The notes: generated by a model not told the origin, from the letters alone. 64,000 nucleotides of DNA from Leptofilum sp965223285 (GCF_965223285.1 NZ_OZ244997.1:6291831-6355830), one strand, 5' to 3'. Positions 26,601 through 35,793 are shown, numbered from the stretch's first letter. Numbers and translations are program-made.

Positions 26601-28342
26601 ACAGCCACGCTATTTGGCCGTTCGTCTGCCTGGGTCTCTATGAGTTGATGAATGGTAACGGCCGTATCGTAAGCCACATTCGTATCGTTCCAACCAACCA
26701 GCAGCTTTTGGATTTCTGCTGCGGACAAAATAGCGGTTTCAGCCAGGGCGCGGCTGCCATCTTTGGCAGCATTTTGCAGGAAGGTGGCAAACTGGGTTTG
26801 CATAGCTGCGATGATCTCGGGGGAGTAAACGGCCGTGTCGTACACCCAGGTTATGTTTGTTTGGTCTGGCGTTAGCAACAAAGCCAGTTCAGTTCCAGGC
26901 AGCGGCTGAAATTCAGCCACAGATTGCGTAGATTGGACTAAAACGGGCAACAGTGCGCCATCCAGTTTGGAACGCAATGCTTTCAGTTCAGGCTGACGCA
27001 GGAAGATGTCGCGATTGAATGTTTTGCGCCTACCTTGCAGCATATCCAAATCAGCTTGCAACCCAGCAACCGCATCGGCAACGCTAGCACTCTCATCGAT
27101 TTTCACCTGAAAGGGAACCTGCGTGGCAAAGTAGTTGGCAAAGTCACCAACTTCAGCAGCCAATTGCGGCAGGCTAAGGGCAATGTCAAAGTTGTTGCTG
27201 CCGCTGAGGCGAGCCAGGTAAGCTGCAAAGTTTGCCGTCACGGTTTGGACATCACCCGAAACATCTGTAGGTAACGGCATGGTCGCCATCTGAAAATTTT
27301 GACCAACGACTGTATTGCTTCGGTCGGCGTAGGGCAATTCCACAGAGTTCATCTGGTTCAGGCGGCGCAACCAGTACCTTTCTTGCCGAACGATACTCTC
27401 GTTGAGGGCTGTCAGGTCGGCAATGGCAGCTGCATCCATGCTGGGGAGATGTTGATTAACGTTAAGCACCGAAGGGGAAACGGCCGTACCATCCAGCGTT
27501 TGCAAGCCAGAAAACACAATCGAGCCGCTGGTAGTAGCGACAGTGAATGATTCATCATCTATAGAAATGACTGTGCCAGGAACGGCCGTTGTAGGCTCAC
27601 CCAGTTTAGCAGAATTAGTGATGAGGAGACGGCCGTTGAGATTTAGTTTTGGCAATGCCAACGGATTGGCATAGCCACCAAAATGGAGTGCATTAACTAA
27701 CGCAACCAGTTTTTCAGCGGGTTGGGTCCAATCGAGCGTGGCCGCGGCTGCGGGACGATCGTTTTTGCCAAAGTAGGTTTGCTCCGCCAAATTTTGGGCA
27801 CGGGGCTGCAAGCTATTGCTTTCAATCCCGGTGACAAGTTGAGTGAAGGAAGCGATGCCAGCTTCATATGCCTTCACATTGAGCGTAAAGGCAGTTTCGC
27901 CTTCAGCAATATCAAACAACTGCTGAACGAGGATATCCCCTCTGTCTATGCCACTGCGCATCTCGTGCCAGGTAACACCGTGTTGCCCTGCCTGATGCAG
28001 CAAAGCCCAAGAGGTCGCGTAAAGGCCAGCGAACTTGGGCAGAGGGCCATCATGAAAATTGATGCTGCCTTTTTGTGGCAGGGCCAAAATCTCATCGGGA
28101 ATGATGCGCAAGTTCGTAATGCTGAGGAAATAATCAAAAGTTGGCTGTTGAGCCAGTGTATCTGGCAGCTGTTTGCCGGGTGCAAAAACAGGCAATGCGT
28201 TTTCAATTGCCCACTTGGTAATCGTGGTTGATTCGGTAATGACCCCGCGCACATCGTGCCCACGCTCAAGCAAAATTTCTGTGCATTGGATCAGTAACGA
28301 CTCCTCTCCCATTACAAAACAGCTAAATAAATTTCCACTCAT
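23642..28342 (-). CDS. formyltransferase-half C-A-T NRPS with luciferase-like monooxygenase inserted in the A domain
   Basis: 1566-residue loading-type NRPS. Residues ~1-310 form a methionyl-tRNA-formyltransferase-like domain (SINFHDGPLPKFAGL, near ~95). Residues ~325-580 resemble only the C-terminal half of a condensation domain, with no HHxxxDG. The A domain runs ~590-1440 (YTSGSTGKPKG ~714; FDISVLEL ~764) but is split between motifs A4 and A5 by a ~375-residue FMN-dependent luciferase-like monooxygenase (~800-1175; FYFSSDESEEG, VWTPERHFHAFGG, IAAGWQPND), of the MupA/Atu3671 type. Pocket residues D-I-L-Q-M-G-M-I-W-K match the glycine code. Carrier domain GGHS at ~1487. Inference: loads Gly, oxidises it while bound, and formylates it. 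Confidence 0.93.
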   Translation of the reverse strand: MSGNLFSCFVMGEESLLIQCTEILLERGHDVRGVITESTTITKWAIENALPVFAPGKQLPDTLAQQPTFDYFLSITNLRIIPDEILALPQKGSINFHDGPLPKFAGLYATSWALLHQAGQHGVTWHEMRSGIDRGDILVQQLFDIAEGETAFTLNVKAYEAGIASFTQLVTGIESNSLQPRAQNLAEQTYFGKNDRPAAAATLDWTQPAEKLVALVNALHFGGYANPLALPKLNLNGRLLITNSAKLGEPTTAVPGTVISIDDESFTVATTSGSIVFSGLQTLDGTAVSPSVLNVNQHLPSMDAAAIADLTALNESIVRQERYWLRRLNQMNSVELPYADRSNTVVGQNFQMATMPLPTDVSGDVQTVTANFAAYLARLSGSNNFDIALSLPQLAAEVGDFANYFATQVPFQVKIDESASVADAVAGLQADLDMLQGRRKTFNRDIFLRQPELKALRSKLDGALLPVLVQSTQSVAEFQPLPGTELALLLTPDQTNITWVYDTAVYSPEIIAAMQTQFATFLQNAAKDGSRALAETAILSAAEIQKLLVGWNDTNVAYDTAVTIHQLIETQADERPNSVAVVYEDQQITYRQLNHRANQMARHLRHLGVGPETIVGVFMDRSIEMMVALVGIHKAGGAYLPLDPTYPKDRIAFMVEDTATPVLLTQKHLVASLSPHEAQVVRVDADWEQIAEQSGENVFSGVESHNLAYVIYTSGSTGKPKGVMVQHGNAVNFFVGMDARISDGDIAHDPPGTWLAVTSTSFDISVLELFWTLARGFKVVIFDDKTREDVTAVPEPPKNDKHIDFSLFYFSSDESEEGVTNKYHLLLEGAKFGDKHGFSAVWTPERHFHAFGGLYPNPSVTGAAIAAITENVQIRSGSCVLPLHSPIRVAEEWSVVDNISNGRVGLSIAAGWQPNDFVLRPGNYAQRKEIMFRDIEIVKELWRGGSITMQNDLGKDVEVKTLPHPVQNELPIWITAAGNPETFRMAGERGYNILTHLLGQSVDELAEKVQVYRDAYAQAGHAGKGTVSLMLHTFIGDDVDEVREIVREPMKQYLSSAMNLVRAAAWHFPTFKEKAAATGRSPFEVFDEEELTPEDVDALLNFAFERYFETSGLFGTPRSALHMVNRLKEIDVDDIACLIDYGVPSSVVLEHLDRLNELKNLAEPKLATEDFSIPAQIERHDVTHFQCTPSMASMLLLDERNVAALGNVQTMMVGGEALPTALAQQLKHIVSGKVINMYGPTETTIWSSTYEVTGEETAVPIGTPIANTQIYILDAQMQPVPVGVAGDLYIGGDGVVRGYHNRPKLTAERFVKDPFREDSQARMYATGDLARYRADGNIDFLGRADFQVKLRGYRIELGEIEALLNAQDSVREAVVVAREDTPGDKRLVAYVIMQAGQKLDGAAFKEALRADLPEFMVPATYVPMSSFPLTPNKKTDRKALPAPDQVLVEPQTTYVAPTNDLEQKIAEIWQQLLNVPQVGLNDNFFDLGGHSLLTVQAHRQLKEVVDKEISITDMFRFPTIRTLADYLNEDANGTNGAQKAVEQSVDRAASRREAMMQRRQRRQRVR

Positions 28343-28883
28343 AAAATAAATACCTACCTACATCGATGTTTCAAAATCAATAAACAACGCTTGTCTACCC
28401 CTTATAAAGAGGTCATTGAAGGGCAAGCCAATCTCTTTTTTCAATCCTGGTTGGCGAGGCTCACAATCATCAGGGGAATAGTTGGGATGTAATTCTGGCT
28501 TTTGTTGAGTATGTTTAAGCTATCTGGGAGCTAATACCTTGGGCCAGTTGGCAACAATGATTTTTTAAAACTGCGTTTTCCTGATGTTCATAGTTTTCTC
28601 AATGAAACGCATTTTGTAATTAAATTCATTATGGGGTTTGGTGGCAGTCGTTTTCAATAGGCTTCTTTTCTTAACCAGTAAACGGCCGTTTTCAAGCCAC
28701 AAATTATCCACAATGAAATTAGGATTACACCCTTAAAATACACTCATTTTTTAGCTGAGGATTCTTACGATTAGCCTTTCACGCTGGCCGTCATGAACAG
28801 CCTTGCCCCCCCCCCCATTGGTGTCTCCTGGAACCAAGGATTTACTCGAGTATAAATTGCATAAAAAATTTTATGGGAAGTTA
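28343..28883. other. 541-bp spacer upstream of the formyl-NRPS
   Basis: No gene is apparent. It is AT-rich relative to its neighbours and must contain any promoter for the 28.3-to-6.8 kb part of the cluster, but I see no convincing -35/-10 pair. Contents: one ACGGCCGTT (28681-28689), an uninterrupted run of 11 C (28806-28816), and an AT-only hairpin CATAAAA/TTTTATG (28860-28875) starting about 8 bases after the stop of the C-T-TE gene, which might help end that transcript. Confidence 0.5.
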
Positions 28884-31370
28884 TTATTTCAGCACTTTGA
28901 CGAAGGCCTTCGCCAAGTTTTGAACGAACGGTTCGTCCATAATTTCATTGTGGTTCCCAGGCAATAAGCAAACGTTTACATCCGTCGCAACTCGCTGCCA
29001 ACCCATCTGGGGGTCTTTGGTGTCACGGTACTTATCCCGATTCCCTTCGGTAGATTTGAAGAGCGTTATCGAACCTGGGTAGCGACTGGGTACATAACAG
29101 AAGAAAGCCCGGTTATTGATATGGCTGATTTTTTGAACACGTGCGTCTTCTTTTTGCTGGTTTCCTGCACCTGCTTGTGGGTTCCGCACGTTCACTTGCT
29201 TGGTGAGGCGATATTTCTGATTAATTAACACCTGCCGAATGCCAACCCAAAACCGATGGCGATTTTGAATAAACATTTGCCGCTCCCTTTGGGGAGAAAA
29301 ACGGAAAATGCGAGCAACCAGCTTGGTAGCAAGGCGAACCCATTTTAAACCAGGATGCTGGGCCGGCGTGTCAATAATCCCCACAAAGTCAACAGCGTCA
29401 CCGCGGGCAACAAGCCGTTGTGCCATCTCAAACGCAACTGCGCCACCCATAGAATACCCGCCCAACTGATACGGGCCTTGTGGTTGATGTGTGAGTAACG
29501 CTTCAACGTAGTGCGCAGCCATCTCTTCAACTGAGTTGAGCGGCGTGACTTTGCCATCCAAGCCTTTAGCCTGAAAGGCAAAGATTGGCTGTGTCTCTGG
29601 TAGATAGCGTGCCAATTTGGTGAATATTAGCACATGGCCACCACCGCCGTGAACCAGGTAAAGTGGCTTTTGGTCAGCCGCGCCTTCTTGAATGGTAACA
29701 AGGGTAGGCCAGGCTTCGGTACCTGCTTGCTGGCGAAGTTTTTCGGCCAATGCCGCAATGGTACCTGCCTTAACCAGGGTGGCTAGCGGCAAATATTGGC
29801 CTGTTAGCCTTTCTATCTCAGCAAATAGATTCATGGCTTGCCAGGAGGTTCCGCCAAGATCAAAATAGTTATCGTAGATGCCGATGCGTGGCACACCAAG
29901 GATAGTTTCCCAGAGTTTTTTTAGATCAAGCTCAAGGTGGTCGCGTGGTGGCACGTAAGCTGTGTTGGCTGTTTTTGTAGTTTCTGGCTGGGATACGGCC
30001 GTTTGCAATGCAGAATATGGCAAAACAATCTCAGCCAGCGGGGTATCCCGGTCTTCAAGGAAGCTATTCAGCAGGATGTGAAACATTTCGATGGCTATTT
30101 GCTGCTGTTCTTCAGTGAAGACATCTTGATGGAAATCAAACTTGAGCTTAAAGGTGCCACTTCCTTCAAACTCATGGATGTGTAATGCAAAGCTATCGCT
30201 GCTGTGCCCAGCGGACAAATGCTCTTGTGCGACCGGTTGGCCGTTGAGGGTAAGCAACGGCCGTCTGTGATAGTTGAACATGATGTCATGGGCTTTGCTG
30301 TTGAGCGGAATGCTAGAGCCATACTGAGCAAAACGCATCACCCCACGGGTTTGTTTCTTCAGCTTCTGTATCAGCGAGGCTGGTGTCTCGTCCGGCTCAA
30401 TATCTACCACAAAGGGACATAGTTCCATGAGCAGCCCCACGGTCTGGCGAAATGCCTGTGTGGGCCGGTTGTGCATAGGTGTTAGGAAGGTAAGATGCTT
30501 GTTGCCTGTAAGTTGGTAAACCAGCGCAAAATAAACAGCTGCCAAAATATTGAACAGCGTCAGCTCTTCGGTGAGATCGCGAAAATCTTCAACTGTTGCC
30601 AATCCAACCAATTTATTGGCAACTGCTGGGTCTAGCTCAACTATCTGTCTTGTCGTTTGTGTGTTTTTCTTATTAGCATGCTGCCCAAAAAAATAAAGTG
30701 GCTCGGCATCTTCCTGCAACTTTTGCTGCCAGTACCGCTCAGCACGTTGAAAGAGGGCCGAATCCCGAAATTCATGCTCATACTCACGGTAAATCTGGTA
30801 AGGCGTAACGGCTGGCGGCTTGTTATCCTCTGCTGGGATTACCAGGTTCTCGTAAGTTCGGGCGACTACTTGGTAGATAAAAAATGAGGAGGCAGCATCA
30901 GCAATGATGTGGTGCTGGTTCATCAGCCACAGATGCGCTTCTGGCCCAACCTTTGCCAAGGCAAATTGCACCAAACTGTTTTGTAGATCAAAGGGCTGGC
31001 AGATAATCTGCTGAAACCAATGGCGTGCGGCCGTTTCTGGGTCTGGTTCCGTCGTCAAATCTCTCATTTGCAGTGGTGCTTTCAATTGTGATTGCACAAT
31101 CTGCTGTGGTACGCCATCCACTTTTTGGATGACCGTTCGCAGGGCGTCACTCTGGTCCACAACAGATTGGAGCGCATGACAAAACAACTCCCCATTAAAA
31201 GGCCCAGAAATGGTAAACATGATCGGTGCAGCGTAAAGTGGCACATTGGGCCGGAGCTGATGGCCAGTCCAATACAACATTTGCATCCGAGTCAAATTGG
31301 TGCGGGTATGCAAATTACCTGTGGCTTCCGTCTGGGAAACGGCCGTTGTTTGCACAATGTTTGCTTGCAT
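28884..31370 (-). CDS. A-less NRPS, C-T-TE (HHxxxDA condensation domain)
   Basis: 828-residue protein. Condensation domain ~20-460; its catalytic motif reads HHIIADA (~153), with Ala replacing the usual Gly. Carrier domain with FDLGGTSWQA (~508). Thioesterase ~560-828, with GYSMGG (~639), Asp in IIDTP and a late His in LPGNHNE. No adenylation domain is present, so the carrier must be charged in trans or receive an intermediate from another protein. It is a clear paralogue of the next gene upstream (31512-34040) with identical domain spacing. The C domain may catalyse an unusual transfer, such as ester formation or acylation by the pyrrolyl carrier; that part is inference. Confidence 0.9.
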   Translation of the reverse strand: MQANIVQTTAVSQTEATGNLHTRTNLTRMQMLYWTGHQLRPNVPLYAAPIMFTISGPFNGELFCHALQSVVDQSDALRTVIQKVDGVPQQIVQSQLKAPLQMRDLTTEPDPETAARHWFQQIICQPFDLQNSLVQFALAKVGPEAHLWLMNQHHIIADAASSFFIYQVVARTYENLVIPAEDNKPPAVTPYQIYREYEHEFRDSALFQRAERYWQQKLQEDAEPLYFFGQHANKKNTQTTRQIVELDPAVANKLVGLATVEDFRDLTEELTLFNILAAVYFALVYQLTGNKHLTFLTPMHNRPTQAFRQTVGLLMELCPFVVDIEPDETPASLIQKLKKQTRGVMRFAQYGSSIPLNSKAHDIMFNYHRRPLLTLNGQPVAQEHLSAGHSSDSFALHIHEFEGSGTFKLKFDFHQDVFTEEQQQIAIEMFHILLNSFLEDRDTPLAEIVLPYSALQTAVSQPETTKTANTAYVPPRDHLELDLKKLWETILGVPRIGIYDNYFDLGGTSWQAMNLFAEIERLTGQYLPLATLVKAGTIAALAEKLRQQAGTEAWPTLVTIQEGAADQKPLYLVHGGGGHVLIFTKLARYLPETQPIFAFQAKGLDGKVTPLNSVEEMAAHYVEALLTHQPQGPYQLGGYSMGGAVAFEMAQRLVARGDAVDFVGIIDTPAQHPGLKWVRLATKLVARIFRFSPQRERQMFIQNRHRFWVGIRQVLINQKYRLTKQVNVRNPQAGAGNQQKEDARVQKISHINNRAFFCYVPSRYPGSITLFKSTEGNRDKYRDTKDPQMGWQRVATDVNVCLLPGNHNEIMDEPFVQNLAKAFVKVLK

Positions 31371-31511
31371 TCAGATTGCCAATTCCTGCTTTGTCATCTG
31401 GCACATGATGCCAAAAACTTCAATGCCCCTTACCGGAACAACTACTTTGACAAAGGTGCATGTTGTTATGCCATCAGCAAAACCGTGGGCTTGCCGATTA
31501 CACAACTTTTC

Positions 31512-34040
31512 CTAGAGAGCTTGCTCCATTTTCTGCGCGTTTTGCGCTTGGTCTAAACTGTTTTGCAAATCTTCTGCCAATTGAATGACGTGTGGTCTAT
31601 GCAATATGCTGCTGTGCGAACCTGGAAGCGTACGCACGATGATAGGTCTGCTCACGTATGCCACCCACTCATTGGCATGATTGCCTGGATTCAACAGAGG
31701 CCGGCTCTTCGCCTCGTAAACAATCACCTCACCGTCATATCCAGAATGGGTATAGTGAAGCAGCGCATCCAAATGGGATTCGATGAGCTTCTGCCGATAT
31801 TCAGGCAAATCGTCTGCCTGATCAATCACATCGGTTGCTGTCATACCGGCATCCCTAGATTGGGAACGGATTTTTTGCCAGAGTGCCCGCAAAGCAACCC
31901 GCCCTTTACGCCGAACGCGGGAATATATTTCTCCACCGCCCAGGCGCATAAATTCACGTAGCCATGACGGGGTATTATGCACAAAATTGATAAGGAAACG
32001 GCCGTTCAGCGGGGCACGCTCGCTCAAATCTGCTGGTGGGGGATCGATGACAGTTAAAATCGGCACTTCTTCCCCTGCCGCTTGCAGTTGGCGCGCAACT
32101 TCATAGGCAATGTCGCCACCCATGCAGTAACCACCCAGGTAGTAAGGTCCTGTGGGCTGCACACGTCGAATTTGCTTCAAATAGTACGCTGCCATCTCGT
32201 CCAGACGATCAAATGGCTCTGCTTCGCCATCCAACCCGCGTGCCTGAATACCATAAAACGGCTGGTCATCATCCATCAAATCCGCTAAATCCTTAAGCCA
32301 CAATATATCCCCTGTGACCCCGTGAATGCAGAAGAAAGGTGGTTTGCTGCCTTTGCTGCGGATGGGGACCAGAGACGTCCAAGAATCTCCATCTGTCCCT
32401 TGGCGCATAAGGTCAGCCAAAGCCGCAATGGTGGGAGCCTGAAACAAGGTAGCCAGGGGCAGGTTGTGCCCGGTCACAGATTGCAGCTCTGTAAACAGGC
32501 GAACAGCCATCCAGGAGTTGCCCCCTAAATCAAAGAAGTCATCATGGACACTAATTTGTTCCACACCCAGTACGGATTGCCACGCGCCCGCCAGTTGCTG
32601 TTCCAGTTCATCACGCGGGGCCACATAAACGACATTGGCGGTGGTAATCGTACCGTTTTGGTATGTTGTGTCAGCAGCAATTTCACCAGAAACGGCCGTT
32701 GGCAAATCTAACTCGTTCAAAGGCAGATCAGAATCTGCCAGATAAGCTGTTAGCAACGTATCAAAGATGTTCAGCGTCAGTTCACGCTCAGCAGGCGTAA
32801 AGACATCTTCATGAAAATCGAAGAAAAAAGTGAGCGAACCATCAGACTCAAATTCATGGATGTGCAGGGCAAAACTATCGCTACCTGCTCCTGGATGCAC
32901 CAGTTCTTGCTCAACAGGTGCTTCCCCAAAATGCAGCTTAGGACGATGATGGAAGTTAAACATCAAATCCAGCAAATTGTTCTGCAAGGCAACGGCCGAA
33001 CCATATTGGTAATGTACCAATGTACGCTGGAGTGATTTGCTAATTTTCTTGGTCAGGCTAGGGAAAGTCTCGCCCTCCTCAAAGGTTACCAGCAACGGAG
33101 CAATTTCCATGAGCAGACCAATGGTTTGCTTCATCGCCTCTGTAGGCCGGTTGTGGAAGGGCATCATGGTAGCCAGGCGGTGGTTGCCTGTCATGATGTG
33201 CAGTTGAGCAAAGTAAAGGGTAAGCAGCACGTTTAACATACCCAAATCATGCGTCATTAAAATGACGCCGGGTCGCTGCATGGCATCTTTTAGTTGCTGC
33301 GATCTTTCCGGGTCGAGCGGCACTGGAATGCGCTGCATGTGATGGCTTTTCTTTTTGGGAGAACGGCCGTAAAACTTCAAAGGCTCTATGCCATCAGCCA
33401 GTGCGTTCTGCCAATAAGCGGCAGACTTTTGGTAACGAGGGGAAGTACGATATCCTTGTTCAAACTCAAAATAGGATTCAAACGTTGGCAACTCTGGTAG
33501 CTCACCCATGCTCCCATCTTCCAATGCATCTGTATACAACGCCATGACATGATCGTATACCAGGAAAACAGACGCAGCGTCCGTTGTAAGATGATGCTGG
33601 TTAATAAACCAGAGATAATCGGCCTCCGCCAGCTTCACCAATACAGAATCATAAGCACATTGCGTGAGATCGAACGATTGTTGGCTACGCTCCTGAATCC
33701 ATTGGGTTAAATGAGTTTCAAAATCAGCCACCTCAGAGAAATCAAGACATTGTAAGGGGTGGGGTGGCGCATCAAGTACCGTACGCTGGGGGACACCTGC
33801 TTCCTCGCGAATGACTGTACGCAGCGCATCGCTTTGTGCCACAACCTTGGCAAATGCCTCTGCAAAAATTGCAGCATCCACCGGTGCCTGCCAGTGAAAC
33901 GTGAGAACGACATTGAACAACGGCGAATTGGGTCGCAAACTTTGTCCCACCCAGTAGATCATCTGCAATTTGGTGAGGTTAGAGTTGGAATAAATGTCTT
34001 TTGGCGACGTCAAATTTTCTATAGTTGTTGAAGCCTGCAT
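31512..34040 (-). CDS. A-less NRPS, C-T-TE (Cys-type TE)
   Basis: 842-residue paralogue of the preceding protein. C domain ~20-465, with HHLTTDA (~150). Carrier with FDLGGNSWMA (~508). TE ~560-842, with nucleophile elbow GYCMGG (~639), Cys instead of Ser. The ATG at 34040 is preferred, with AGAGGAG 12 bases upstream; an in-frame TTG at 34049 lies too close to that site. The pair probably arose by tandem duplication, and their TEs have diverged in the nucleophile. The acyltransferase gene lies 17 bp upstream, so it is probably co-transcribed. Confidence 0.9.
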   Translation of the reverse strand: MQASTTIENLTSPKDIYSNSNLTKLQMIYWVGQSLRPNSPLFNVVLTFHWQAPVDAAIFAEAFAKVVAQSDALRTVIREEAGVPQRTVLDAPPHPLQCLDFSEVADFETHLTQWIQERSQQSFDLTQCAYDSVLVKLAEADYLWFINQHHLTTDAASVFLVYDHVMALYTDALEDGSMGELPELPTFESYFEFEQGYRTSPRYQKSAAYWQNALADGIEPLKFYGRSPKKKSHHMQRIPVPLDPERSQQLKDAMQRPGVILMTHDLGMLNVLLTLYFAQLHIMTGNHRLATMMPFHNRPTEAMKQTIGLLMEIAPLLVTFEEGETFPSLTKKISKSLQRTLVHYQYGSAVALQNNLLDLMFNFHHRPKLHFGEAPVEQELVHPGAGSDSFALHIHEFESDGSLTFFFDFHEDVFTPAERELTLNIFDTLLTAYLADSDLPLNELDLPTAVSGEIAADTTYQNGTITTANVVYVAPRDELEQQLAGAWQSVLGVEQISVHDDFFDLGGNSWMAVRLFTELQSVTGHNLPLATLFQAPTIAALADLMRQGTDGDSWTSLVPIRSKGSKPPFFCIHGVTGDILWLKDLADLMDDDQPFYGIQARGLDGEAEPFDRLDEMAAYYLKQIRRVQPTGPYYLGGYCMGGDIAYEVARQLQAAGEEVPILTVIDPPPADLSERAPLNGRFLINFVHNTPSWLREFMRLGGGEIYSRVRRKGRVALRALWQKIRSQSRDAGMTATDVIDQADDLPEYRQKLIESHLDALLHYTHSGYDGEVIVYEAKSRPLLNPGNHANEWVAYVSRPIIVRTLPGSHSSILHRPHVIQLAEDLQNSLDQAQNAQKMEQAL

Positions 34041-34057
34041 TCTCAGCAATTTCTCCT

Positions 34058-35209
34058 CTAGCCAAATGAATATTTATACAGCTTTTTAGCTGGTGAGCGG
34101 CTTACAACCCACATCAAGAACAGCGGCACGCCCAAGGCACACACTATCATAATCGGTTGGTACAAAATCTGATACCCAAGAATCCAGGGCGCAAAGCGAA
34201 ACATGAGGGTTCCTACAAGTTCAAGCACCTGCTCATGAATCAGGTAGATGCCAAACGCTTTTGCACCAATATCCATGATTTGTGGAGAATAGGGCAGCTT
34301 GAGCTTACTTACTGACAGCATCGCCATCATGAACAAACCCGCGTAAATACTGGTTGTATAGGTGGAGAAGAAGTCAATCCACGGCCGACCGGATAAAGCA
34401 AGCAGCACCTCAAATTCAACCAAAGACAACAGGTAGAACAGCACAGCCCCAACAACAAGTTTGTTTTTATGACGCACAAAGAATGGCTTAAAGTCGCCGA
34501 TATGGAAACCAAAGACAATACCTAATGCAAACCAGAACAGGCGACGAGGGAAGAACCACAATGGGGTGAGTCTGATCAAGTTGGGAACCAGAGGCTCACC
34601 CAGGCCAAACAGTTGTAGATAACGCAATGTCTCAACAAACAGCATGAGAACGGCCGTACTCACCAACAACCCTTTCCACCGTTTTTTGGCCAAGGGCACT
34701 AAAATGGGTGAGAGCAGGTAAAGCTGGATGAGCAGCGGAATATAATAATAAGAACCGGTAGCACCACCTACCAACAACCGGCGAATGTATTCCCAGGGCG
34801 TTGGGTAAACGCGATTATAAAAAATTGCTTGGCCAGCAAAAATAATAATTGACCAAACCAGATAGGGAATAAGCAAGCCAACGACACGCGCTCTTAAAAT
34901 TGGCCATTTAATACGTGCATCCTTACGTCCAGCAGCAAACGCAATGAAATAGCCAGACACCATCAAGAAGACCGGTACGCCAAAAGCAATGAATCGGCGC
35001 ACGACGGTCAGCCCCCAATAGGTAGCCGAATGGACCTGGTCATAATTAGGACAAATTACAGGCGGGGTAGGGTCGTCACAGGTCGCAGCCACTTCGGGTC
35101 GATAGCGCCAAGCCAAATCAAATGTTGCTTGATACCCAAAGGTGGCTGAATGATTCAGGATTAGACCCAAAATACCCAGTCCCATGAGCAGTAAAAATCT
35201 TCTGGTCAT
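34058..35209 (-). CDS. membrane O-acyltransferase (acyltransferase_3 family)
   Basis: 383-residue polytopic membrane protein with about ten helices, of the acyltransferase-3 (OafA/YrhL-like) family. An N-terminal His follows the first hydrophobic stretch (GLILNHS), and FGVPVFLMVSGYFIAF is the typical second segment. Family members move acetyl or other acyl groups onto hydroxyls of sugars, lipids or antibiotics at the membrane. In this setting it may tailor the product by O-acylation; that is inferred from position only. It is followed 17 bp later by the C-T-TE pair. Confidence 0.82.
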   Translation of the reverse strand: MTRRFLLLMGLGILGLILNHSATFGYQATFDLAWRYRPEVAATCDDPTPPVICPNYDQVHSATYWGLTVVRRFIAFGVPVFLMVSGYFIAFAAGRKDARIKWPILRARVVGLLIPYLVWSIIIFAGQAIFYNRVYPTPWEYIRRLLVGGATGSYYYIPLLIQLYLLSPILVPLAKKRWKGLLVSTAVLMLFVETLRYLQLFGLGEPLVPNLIRLTPLWFFPRRLFWFALGIVFGFHIGDFKPFFVRHKNKLVVGAVLFYLLSLVEFEVLLALSGRPWIDFFSTYTTSIYAGLFMMAMLSVSKLKLPYSPQIMDIGAKAFGIYLIHEQVLELVGTLMFRFAPWILGYQILYQPIMIVCALGVPLFLMWVVSRSPAKKLYKYSFG

Positions 35210-35529
35210 TTAGGAATTAAACCTTCTGGAATTGTGTAATCGGTAAGAAGTTTTCGTTAGTGCTGCAAATCTGCTCTCGCAGATTGCTTGAGCAAACCAC
35301 TTTTGGCCTAAACAATCGACCTTAAAAACTTTTACCTTTTACCCAAGAACCTGAGGCAATAGATTTGTTTCATCTAAAATACCTCAGGTTCCGTTTATGC
35401 GATTCGACTGCGTTGATTGTGGTTGTAGGGAATTGCTGGAATCGCGGATATATTTAGCTATTATTCAATGTTGGGAATACACAGGCTAGACGGCCGTTTC
35501 CATCGCGCCACCTCATTCCCGACAACTTT
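35210..35529. other. 320-bp spacer with a long hairpin between carrier-protein and acyltransferase genes
   Basis: No gene is seen. A perfect 10-bp inverted repeat GAACCTGAGG (35347-35356) / CCTCAGGTTC (35382-35391) encloses a second 4-bp stem AGAT/ATCT, giving a stacked hairpin in the minus-strand transcript. No T-run follows directly, so attenuation or mRNA processing between the carrier protein and acyltransferase is possible but unproven. One ACGGCCGTTT sits near 35490. Confidence 0.55.
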
Positions 35530-35769
35530 TTAGCTTTGGGATGCCACGTAATCAGACATAGATTTTACACTTTGGAAGTTGTCAATCGTCACGTCTTCGT
35601 CCGGTACTTCAATGCCGAACTTTTCTTCTACAAAAGAAACCAGGCGCAAAATCCCAAGGGAATCAATGATGCCAGCGGCCAGCAGGTTTTCGCTTTCGTC
35701 CAGCTCATTGCTAGTGCCATTCATTAACTCTTCGCGGATATATTCTTTCAAAACTACGGATGCATTCAT
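35530..35769 (-). CDS. free-standing carrier protein of the pyrrole cassette
   Basis: 79-residue acyl/peptidyl carrier protein. The phosphopantetheine attachment Ser is in AGIIDSLGIL (~residue 39), followed by FVEEKFGIEVPDEDV, as in PltL-type prolyl carriers and D-alanyl carriers. The start is placed at the ATG at 35769 because GGGAG lies 8 bases before it; the alternative ATG at 35784 overlaps that ribosome site. Inferred role: it carries proline loaded by the 39.9-41.5 kb ligase during oxidation to pyrrolyl. An IS256-family element sits about 55 bp upstream and separates it from the rest of the cassette. Confidence 0.88.
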   Translation of the reverse strand: MNASVVLKEYIREELMNGTSNELDESENLLAAGIIDSLGILRLVSFVEEKFGIEVPDEDVTIDNFQSVKSMSDYVASQS

Positions 35770-35793
35770 GTTATTGTCTCCCATTTGAGTTTA

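Noticed and set aside
23642..28342. Misassembly joining a luciferase-like monooxygenase gene into an NRPS gene
   Set aside because: The frame is continuous and A-domain motifs resume exactly after the insert; the same type of insertion is known in other NRPS.
35770..35784. Upstream ATG (35784) for the carrier protein
   Set aside because: The GGGAG ribosome site for the ATG at 35769 overlaps this codon, so the downstream start is favoured.
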